DNA from: Gyrodactylus bullatarudis | Lineage: Eukaryota; Platyhelminthes; Monogenea; Gyrodactylidea; Gyrodactylidae | NCBI GenBank assembly: GCA_012064415.1 | Contig: SSNU01000315.1 | Location: 6,790 to 54,121, forward strand | DNA length: 47,332 nt | Direction: 5' to 3' | Shown: positions 39,713-47,332 of the stretch, piece after piece | How positions within the stretch are numbered: the stretch's first letter is position 1 | How the letters are laid out: each line of letters opens with the position of its first letter | Notes under the pieces: generated by a model | The model's input: only the letters and a program-made list of their open reading frames with translations | Databases searched by the model: none | What the model was told of the DNA's origin: nothing | Translations under genes and position numbers: made by a program

Positions 39713-40129
39713 GAACCGCTTTTTGAGAAAAATTCAAATATTAAAAAAAATCCTGATACACATTGGACCTATGTTATTGATAATATTCAAGATACGCCCA
39801 TCATGAATTTAAATTTAGTTGGTTCGAGAATGTACGATTATGCGATGAATTTTATTATGGGAATTTTAGATATTTTTAAATTGAATAAATTCATGAATTA
39901 AAAAATAATCAAAATTTATGTTATTCGAATTGTTTAACTCTTCAAATATTTTTGAAAAAAAAATTATATTTTAAGTATCTTTTCACAGTTTCTAAACTTA
40001 AAAACAATGAAACATGAATAGGACCTTAGATAATGACGTTAAGCAAAGCCAAACGAAATTGCTTTAATATCTGAGTGCTCTAAATGACCATATGAGTTTT
40101 TTTAAACTTTCCTTTTGAAACAATTTATT
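39713..40129. other. No recognised feature
   Basis: AT-rich sequence. No coding frame or repeat that I could support. Confidence 0.4.
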
Positions 40130-41095
40130 GGCATACGCAATATATACTTAGTACCTTTAGTAACAGGAACAATACATATATAGTATATATGTTACCGTTA
40201 ATCTTGTTACTCTTGATAGTCTTAAGACTACCTGATATTCTTAAGACTAACGGAATGGCTTGTTAAACTTGTTACTCGGTAACAAGATTAACTGGCATCT
40301 TTGATAGTCTAAAGACTAACGGCATAGCTTGATAAACTTATTACCAGGTTTTAAGATTAACTAGCTATAAAATATAGTTTGTTGATCTTGATACTTGGTA
40401 ATAAATTTGGCTTACTGAATTAAATTTTTCAAACTGATATCATTATACGGGTTCATAATCTTTTTGATTTCCATTAAATCTTTCACTTTGTTTATAGTTT
40501 AAACAATCTAATAGTGTAGGGTCCTACTTGGAACTTCCTATACAATTGTAACCGGCTAGTTTGTTAAACTTATAACCAAGGTTCAAAATATTAAGTTAGT
40601 AATCCAAAGCTCAAAATTAGTTTTAAAAAATATAAGATTAGTTAAGAATTGTAGAAAAATCATTTATTGTTGCAAGATAAGCTATTATGACATCTTGAAT
40701 TGCAACTTCTGGGACTCTAACTAAAATGTTTTGGCCGATTTCAAAAGTTCTAGCAGTCTTAGATATCATTTTCTTGCAATTCTCATCGTGATTTTCTTGG
40801 AGTTCTGCGACCAGGATAAATCTATCATAATCTTGAGGAGAGCTTTCTTCGATTTTCTCATCAAGAGGTATTGGACGTCATGAATGTTTTCTAGAGCTAT
40901 AAAATAGATTATTAACTATAATATTTCTTACATTGAAATTTATCTTCTTGAAATTAATCATCGTCTAGATCGAGATCTGCAAAATCGAATTGAAATTTGT
41001 ACAAACTTGTTACTCGGTAACAAGATTAACTGGAATCTTTGATAGTCTTAAGACTAACAGAATGGTTTGTTAAACTCGGTAACAAGAAATATACT
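40130..41095. repeat. Cluster of degenerate palindromic repeats
   Basis: Units of roughly 60-80 bp recur at about 40190-40420 and again at 40985-41090. They contain CTTGTTACTCGGTAACAAG (8-bp arms), ATTAACTGG, TTTGATAGTCTTAAGACTAA and TTGTTAAACTTGTTAC. Single related units lie near 14625 and 15031. Between the two clusters no coding frame is supported. Confidence 0.6.
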
Positions 41096-41219
41096 AATTT
41101 TAGTACAACCTGTGGCGAAAAATTCTATTCACGAGATTTACTAGGACGTATCACATTCACGAAATATACTAGGAAATTCTCATAATTCCTGATTCACGAC
41201 TTATACGGTAACATATATA

Positions 41220-43440
41220 CAGTCAATTTCACCTCATTCCCAAACTAAATGATCATTATGAGCAAGCGTCTATTGAATTGTACAATAAGGCAAAAAAAAT
41301 GCTCACAAAACAAGCCTATTAGACGTAGGAGGAATCATCGTCCGAATAAAGGGCATAGTAATTATAATTATCGTAAATAAATTAGAATGATCGTAAACCT
41401 TTAAGGTCTAGTTTACTAACTCAAAATAATTTTGTAGCACTCAAAGAACTTAAATCTAATGAAAACATCTTCTTAAACAAGCCAGACAAGGGAAAGGGGA
41501 TAGTGATAATGTATAGAGAAGATTATTTTAAAGCAGGGTTAGATTTCCTTTCGGATGAAAGAAAAATTTATTAATACTGGGCAAGATAGATCTTATTATT
41601 ATAAGGAAATGGAATCCATGGAGCGTTCCATGTATAAAAAAATTACAAATTCTCAAAGAAATAGTAAAAGAAGGAAAATAAACAGAATAAAATGGGAGCT
41701 AAAAAAACTCCAAAACTCTCCAATAAATAGCAGAAATGGAGAAAAAAGTGAAAAAGCTCACATCGGCCAGGGTAGTTGAAGATTGCATGAGTAATTTTTC
41801 TGAACACATAGATTTGGTTTGTATAGATTAATGAAGAAATTCTCTTTGACCCATACATCGATGTTGTCATCTCCAGGATTTTTATAAAGAATGGAAAAAT
41901 TTGAAATTGAGGCAGCATGATTCTCCTGTTTAAGATGTCTTGTAATCGCTGTGTCTTTCTTCAACATAATTTAGCGAAATGGTTAATTGATGTATTAAAA
42001 CCAATACATACATATTATGCTAAATATGTTGTTAAAGATACATTTTCTTTTGTCAATAAAATTAAAGATTTAAACATAGCTTCAAATGAAATGATTTCAT
42101 TAGATATAAGTTCTTTATTTCCTAGTGTTCCTATAGAGGAGACCTTAACATTAATCAAGTCTTTTATTGATGAATATGATGGTTTTGGAATGGATAGTTA
42201 TGAAACAGCGAATCTTGTGAGGATTTGTTGCACTAATGTTCCTTTATCTTTTCAAAACACTGTTTTTATTCAAAAAGAGGGATAGCCATGGGTTCACCTC
42301 TAAGTTCTCTTTTAGCTGATATCTCTCTAGGATGGTTAGAAATGACTAAAATGTCTGATACTATCAATTCTTTCACTGATGTTTACATTAAATATGTTGA
42401 TGACACGTGTATTCTTATGAAACCTAATGTTATTACAGACAATTTTTTCTCCAAAATGAACTCGTTTCATCCTAATATTAAATTTACCATGGAATCTAAT
42501 AATTCTTTGATTTTCTTAGATGTAAAACTAACCAGAAAAGAGGATGGATCAATTACAAGAAATATTTACAAGAAGAAGACTGATAACGGCAAATATCTAC
42601 ATTATGCCAGTTTTAGTCCTATTTCACACAAAAGAGGTTTAGTAATTGGTCTAGGCAAGAGGATTAGAAGAATAGCAAGTCCAGAAAAATGGCCTAATGA
42701 GATAGAGAATTCAAAGTTATGCCTAATGGAAAATGGTTACCCAGCCAGATTTGTGGACAAATTCATCAATAGAACTGATATCACAGATGATGAAACAATC
42801 AACACAGATGAAGCTGTGAAGACTGTTTTCATGAAGCTTAATTTCAAAGGCGATGGTTTTAGTAATGATGTTAGAAAAAGATCATCGATCAACATTACAA
42901 TAATATACAATTGAAAATTGTATTTAAAACACAGAGATTATTCAGTTTGATCCATAAGGATAAACCTGAAGAAAATACTCTATTGATTTACAAATTTCAG
43001 TGCACTTGTGGGGCTTCATATATAGGACGGACTATAAGGAAACTTTCTACAAGATCGAGTGATCATTTGAAGAAAGGCACAGCGGTTACAAGACATCTTA
43101 AACAGAATAATCATACTGCCTCAATTTCTGATTTTTCTATTCTTTAAAAAAATCCTGGAGATGACAACATCGATGTATGGGTCAAAGAGAATTTCTTCAT
43201 TAATCTATACAAACCAAATCTATGTGTTAAGAAAAATTACTCATGCAATCTTCAACTACCCTGGCCGATGTGAGCTTTTTCACTTTTCTCTCCATTTCTG
43301 CTATTTATTGGAGAGTTTTGGAGTTTTTTTAGCTCCCATTTTATTCTGTTTTTTTTCTTTTACTACTTCTTTAAGAATTTGTAAATTATTATATTCATTG
43401 AACTTTTTAAATTATATCATTTGAAAAGTGAAATTACTGA
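41220..43440 (+). mobile_element. PLE group A copy 10: most complete group A element
   Basis: The upstream part is decayed (NFVALKELKSNENIFLNKPD, then KGKGIVIMYREDYFKAGLDF, 41430-41556). After an inverted block (41640-41965) it continues NLAKWLIDVLKPIHTYYAKY, MISLDISSLFPSVPIEETLT (motif A), FQNTVFIQKEG, frameshift at 42284, AMGSPLSSLLADISLGW, DVYIKYVDDTCILMKPN (YVDD), FLDVKLTRKEDGSITRNIYK, MKLNFKGDGFSNDVRKR, frameshift near 42890, LKIVFKTQRLFSLIHKD, CTCGASYIGRTIRKLSTR, a stop at 43145-43147, and KENFFINLYKPNLCVKKNYS, ending LQLPWPM with stop 43271-43273. The 3' region has a decayed ribozyme (CTGATGATCC at 43437). Few defects overall, so it is fairly young. Confidence 0.88.
41640..41965 (-). 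mobile_element. Inverted PLE 3' end inside copy 10
   Basis: The minus strand carries the last 69 codons (KKDTAITRHLKQENHAASIS to LQLPWPM, stop 41758-41760) and the start of the 3' region. It is very similar to the same element's own 3' end at 43070-43385 (both share WVKENFFINLYKPNLCV), closer than to other copies. It replaces RT sequence between MERSMYKK and NLAKWLID. Confidence 0.82.
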
Positions 43441-43839
43441 TGATCCTTTTAGAATTGACGAGTATTTGCAGTTTCAACCTCAAAATTAAGAAACAGTAAA
43501 AGAAATATCAACTTAATTGAATAATAAATCCTCATCAAGTGTATCCTCAATCAAACGTCCAGCCATTTCACTAAACATACAGTCACTGTATTACAGTGTA
43601 AATATGCTGTAATCTAACATGGGTTATCTGTTGATTTATCCAATGAGAGAACAGTATTCATATACGAGTTATGGTTGATTGGTGTGATTGCTTAGTCATC
43701 ATATGTTAGCAGGAATAATGTATGCAGGAATAATATCTATTCAATGTATTAATCATTCATAAACATGTAATTTTATTTGTATGAGCCCAATTAGCTTGTA
43801 CAATGTATTTCTTCTTCATACTACAGTCAATTTCACACA
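43441..43839. other. No recognised gene
   Basis: Contains the small palindrome-like CACTGTATTACAGTG (43576-43590). No coding frame. Confidence 0.4.
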
Positions 43840-44305
43840 TGATGACTCGAGATAAATTAAATTTTTCACGGAGGTTTTGATGTATACCTCTCTTCCCCAA
43901 AATTCAAATCAATCAGCGTTGAGCACTCATTAGCCAATAAGGAATAAGCAGTTTTTCACCTCATCCTCAATTCTTGGATACATTTAACTTGGTTTTGCTC
44001 ATTATTTTCTCCTCTTTTCAATGCACTAAAAAAATTGTCTAAGAGGAATAATAACAAAGATAGAATAACTCTGTTATTTCAACTTTTTACATTAAGAGAA
44101 TAACACTATTCGATAGAGCATACAATTTTATGCATTATTTCAAAAATTCAAATCATAATCACTAAATAGTTCGAGAAACAAAATTTGAACCAAAACAAAA
44201 ATCGATATTGAAAAATACATCATCCTAAAATCCCAATCTAACCAAAAAGGATAGACAGAATGCTGGACCTCCCTGGTGTCAGAGGTTAAAATAACATTCC
44301 AAAAA
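43840..44305 (-). repeat. PLE group B-associated repeat, inverted copy
   Basis: Reverse complement of 25905-26395 with scattered differences. It includes the promoter-like TTTTGGGGAAGAGAGGTATA (about 43882-43902, minus). It lies about 450 nt past the stop of group B copy 4, the same distance as in copy 3. Confidence 0.7.
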
Positions 44306-44464
44306 ATTAGTGTTTATGTCACAACTTCGGAAATAATTTTTTTTAATTTCAACACAATTTGAAATAATTGTCAGAGAGGTGTTGGATGACCTCTGATTTA
44401 ACCTGAGCAATAGTGAGATTCATGAAGAAAGGCGATGCCAAGTTTTTTAAAGAAAAGCGCTCTA

Positions 44465-44495
44465 TTTCGTGGCATACTCATCAGTTTTTACATGC
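44465..44495 (-). ncRNA. Hammerhead-like motif, PLE group B copy 4
   Basis: On the minus strand CTGATGA (44478-44484), GTATGCCAC, GAAA (44465-44468), with TGGCAT upstream. Same arrangement as 10584-10616. Downstream sequence differs but could form an alternative helix III (AAATAGAG with TTTTCTTT). Helix I is not found. Confidence 0.5.
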
Positions 44496-44755
44496 CATTT
44501 TTATATACAAAAAATTTTCATTAGGAATTAATAGATCTGATCTTGTTTTTCTGATAGTTTGTGTGAGTATTTAATGCTTTTTATTAAAAGTATGAATTAA
44601 TTATATTATATTTTTATATCACATACCTACTTACAAGGGATATATTAACGATTATAGGGTGTTAGGCTGATCTTAAGTTTAGCCATACTTTTATATTTGT
44701 ATGTGGGTTGTGTGAGTTTTTGAATAGATTCCTGTAGTCCTACACATTCGTAGAG

Positions 44756-45985
44756 TTAGTTTTGGGAGAAATATTTCGTTATCTTCTTTACCTTCGGCCA
44801 TATTTCTTTTTCTCGGAGTGTTTCTGGTTTGGGGTTGGGAATTGATTGTGATATCTCTCTTTTCTTCTTTCCTGGGTGCTGTTCTTATTGTTGCTCTGGG
44901 GAGGGTTAGTGGTTTGCAGGTTGATTTTTGTACACAGAGGTTAGGGCTTTTCTTTTTCAATGAACAAGGCTTCTGCTGTCTTGAGGGCTGTTAAGTTTTT
45001 CCCTGGTTGTTTGTAAAGAATTTCAAAGTTTAGTGAGGAGGCTTTTTCTTGACATGCTCCCAAACGTTTTCTTACTGAAGTTGTCCCAGTGTAAAGATGT
45101 TCGTTTATCCTTTCTTCAAGGCGTCAATAAATTTGTCCTAAATATTCCGAGTTACAGAAGCATTTAAACTTATACACCACACGTGTTTTTTTTAGTTGGT
45201 CCAGTTTGTCTTTGGTTTGATTTGAGAAGATTTTTGCAGTTTTGAAATATATTCTCAAGGATCTATAAACATGGATACGATCAGACCTCTTTTGTAGTCT
45301 CTTGGACAGAATGAATTGTTGTGAAGTACTTTTCCTGTGAATAAGGGTTTTCTATGTATTCTTGTTTTTATTTCTCCCCATGCAATTCTCGAAAGTTGTA
45401 CGTCCAAAAATGGTAGTTCTCCATTTTTTCTCCTTCTCCATAGTGAATATTAGGTTTTTGTGTGTTTTATTAAATTTTTCTAGAATCACTTCTAGGTTAT
45501 CGTTTTTCTTGACTATGAGGATCGTATCATCTACGTATCTATAATAGGGTTTTGCCCTCTCAATCGTTTGTCTAAAGTTACATTACAAACTCCATCTTTT
45601 CCATGAATGATTCGGCTAACAGTGGACCTAGTGGGGATCCCATTGCTACACCGTCTTTCTGGATGTATAGTCTGTTATTGAACGAGAAAACTACATTCTT
45701 ACAGCAGAGATGAATGAGTCTTCTTAGAGTTGTGCTTCTTAGCGGGAAGTTACAGTTGGATTCCCTGACTTTCCAAATTATGTGTTCTATTGTTTCCTCA
45801 AGTGGAATGTTTTTGAATAGGGATTCGATGTCTAAGGAGAGCATCACTGTGTCCTCGCAATTGATATCTTTAATTTTTTCTATGAATTCGAAAGTGTCTT
45901 TGTTTGCTTCTTAGGATTGGTTTTAGTAATTCATCTAGCCATTTTACAATTTCATGTGTTGCTGATTGACTCATGTCCACAATTT
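44756..45985 (-). pseudogene. PLE group B copy 4: RT and GIY-YIG with linker deletion
   Basis: The minus strand reads DMSQSATHEIVKWLDELLKP (from 45980), MMLSLDIESLFKNIPLEETI (motif A), YIQKDGVAMGSPLGPLLAES (motif B), a frameshift near 45580, RYVDDTILIVKKNDN (YVDD), LPFLDVQLSR and RDYKRGLIVSMF. About 110 codons of linker are then missing and it jumps to RSLRIYFKTAKIFSNQTKDK. The nuclease has CFCNSEYLGQIY, where YIG reads YLG, and a stop follows. The tail has TPRKRNMAEGK and, in another frame, KKITKYFSQN with the stop at 44756-44758. Confidence 0.85.
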
Positions 45986-47165
45986 GAAATATTTTTACGC
46001 CATCGTCTGGCATTTCAAAAATTACCAAAATTGAATTCCTGAAATTTACTCCTAGTGTTCATAGACGAGAATAAATATTTCTTACTATGATTAAGTCTTC
46101 TCTTCCTTGTCCAGATAGACAAAGTTATTGGGAGGATAAGATTAGTTCTGATAGCTACTGCAGGCAAAGTCTTAGTTGCAGACAGCTCAGCAGTGAAAGA
46201 CTCTGAGGATAATATTATCGATGAAAAAACCTTCGAAAAACACTGTAATTTCTAGATTGTGCTTATTTACAAAAGACCTTCGATTCTATATAGATGCTAA
46301 TTAATTACGGGAGACAATATATCATACATCATTAAGAAGATAAAATCCTTAAAACTAAAAGGATTAATGAATATAAATTAAAAGTTAATTTGGTAAAGAT
46401 TTGGTCAAGTGAGGAGATTAATTTAAAGGAGATATTCAAAAAACTCAAGATGAAATCATGCTTGAATTTTTTAAGGTGGTTTTAGTATTTAAATTAAACG
46501 AAAAACAAAAATTCGAAATAAAAAATAGAACTCACACATGTTAAACCCCAAAAGTTAATGATTTAAAATTTCAATAAGCTTTTATTCAATCTCACTGCGC
46601 ATTAAATTTCTTTGATCAGACTTCATGCTAAAGGATGTTAAAACAATTGTTGAACAGTAGTTGAATTTTTCTGAATTAATAAAACTTGTTCATCCAAAAA
46701 TGTCAGACTAATGAATATGACGAGAATCCAGAATCACTAATTTTATTCAAGTTCATAAAATTGAAATTTATTCTTTTAAACAAAATTTGTTTATTAACTT
46801 ATACAAACCAAATCTTTACGTTCATAAGGGTTTGACCCGGGGAAGACCCGAGAGTAATTATGTAGTCCTTTGAGAATCAGCCAATCAGAATCTTCCTGCC
46901 AAAGTAGCGGCTAATACAAACCAGTCTAATAATAATCAATTATGATAACCTTTTAATAATTTTTGTAACTAATGAATAGTGCAGCACCTATACTTACAAA
47001 AGTTACTAGAAATATTTCGTTCGAGGTGCTTAGGTAATATATCATGTGGTAAGTAAAATTTATGTAACTAGTTTAGAGTATATAGGCAATAATAATAGAA
47101 AATTGTAAATCGTACATGACTCATGTAAATTTGTTAAAAGAATTTTGTGTCAAGAAACAAATTTT
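45986..47165. other. Gap; short repeat shared with 893-925
   Basis: AAACACTGTAATTTCTA and CTTATTTACAAA near 46238-46275 match 893-925. A weak PLE nuclease-end trace (KFVLLTYTNQIFTF-like, about 46770-46823, plus strand) ends in the GGGTTTGACCCGGGGAAGACCC stretch. Otherwise nothing is recognised. Confidence 0.35.
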
Positions 47166-47332
47166 CAGTACCTCCAACCCAGACATTTTAAAGCCCTGAA
47201 ACGACTAAAAAGAAATGAAAATATAATCCTCACAAAGCCTGACAAAGGAAATGGCCTGGTCCTCATCCAAAAACGTAAATATGTTGAGTCAATGATGAAG
47301 ATATTGAATGATAGGTCAAAATTCCTAAAGAC
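47166..47332 (+). CDS. PLE group D fragment 4: RT start (cut by window edge)
   Basis: The frame is open to the window end: QYLQPRHFKALKRLKRNENI, ILTKPDKGNGLVLIQKRKYV and LNDRSKFLKD. TKPDKGNGLVLI is the opening PLE RT motif in textbook form. AAATTTTCAG just upstream could be a splice acceptor. The main RT lies outside the window. It is the cleanest version of this motif here and may be part of a younger element. Confidence 0.72.

Noticed and set aside
1..47332. tRNA, rRNA or LTR retrotransposon (gag-pol with primer-binding site)
   Set aside because: I looked for tRNA-like A/B boxes, rRNA-like GC-rich cores and protease-integrase motifs and saw none that I could support.

Overview
The window is about 47 kb of AT-rich, intron-poor, gene-poor eukaryotic DNA made almost wholly of transposable elements in several states of decay. 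Nothing looks bacterial or organellar: there are no operons, and coding stretches are broken by stops, frameshifts, inversions and nested insertions. The mix of Penelope-like elements (PLEs), Tc1/mariner, piggyBac, hAT and a non-LTR LINE is typical of an invertebrate animal, perhaps an arthropod. I cannot name the species. No host gene was recognised with confidence.

The dominant component is PLEs: reverse transcriptase followed by a C-terminal GIY-YIG endonuclease. At least four groups are visible. Group A (C-terminus ...LQLPWPM) is the most abundant: 3-600, 1447-3321, 4256-4556, 9825-9975, 13069-14590, 16680-17027, 21485-21660, 26952-27864, 28612-29928, 33440-35030, 38560-39712 and 41220-43440. 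Group B carries a basic tail and the end motif KITKYFSQ: 10540-11780, 19823-20425, 23905-26395 and 43840-45990. Group C is at 7550-9170, with a solo 3' end at 12600-12760. Divergent pieces of other PLEs (called D/F here) lie at 4578-4890, 15160-15561, 17028-18009, 31323-31520 and 47166-47332. The downstream regions (pseudo-LTRs, pLTRs) carry hammerhead ribozyme motifs, some foldable by eye with intact core and helices. Several copies have the order GIY-YIG end, pLTR with ribozyme, N-terminus of the next copy, which is the tandem arrangement known for PLEs. Several others are 5'-truncated and joined head-to-head to an inverted pLTR.

Other elements: a Tc1 transposon (about 915-3600) split by PLE insertion; a 471-bp inverted-repeat MITE (3694-4164); a Tc1/mariner transposase relic (5772-6540); a 928-bp foldback with 191-bp arms whose loop holds an unrecognised open frame fused in frame to a GIY-YIG fragment (6581-7508); an internally deleted piggyBac (18559-19696); Tc1 relics on the minus strand (22010-23360); a LINE with ORF1 and endonuclease/RT remnants (31521-33427, minus); a 1.26-kb foldback with outward-facing promoter-like ends (35031-36290); and a hAT C-terminal fragment (37232-37456, minus).

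Most noteworthy: (i) hammerheads whose helix III is a six-base palindrome that differs between copies yet stays palindromic; (ii) a candidate C-terminal PCNA-binding (PIP) box in the group B PLE protein; (iii) the chimeric open frame inside the 6.6-7.5 kb foldback; (iv) one promoter-like module shared by several unrelated-looking repeats.
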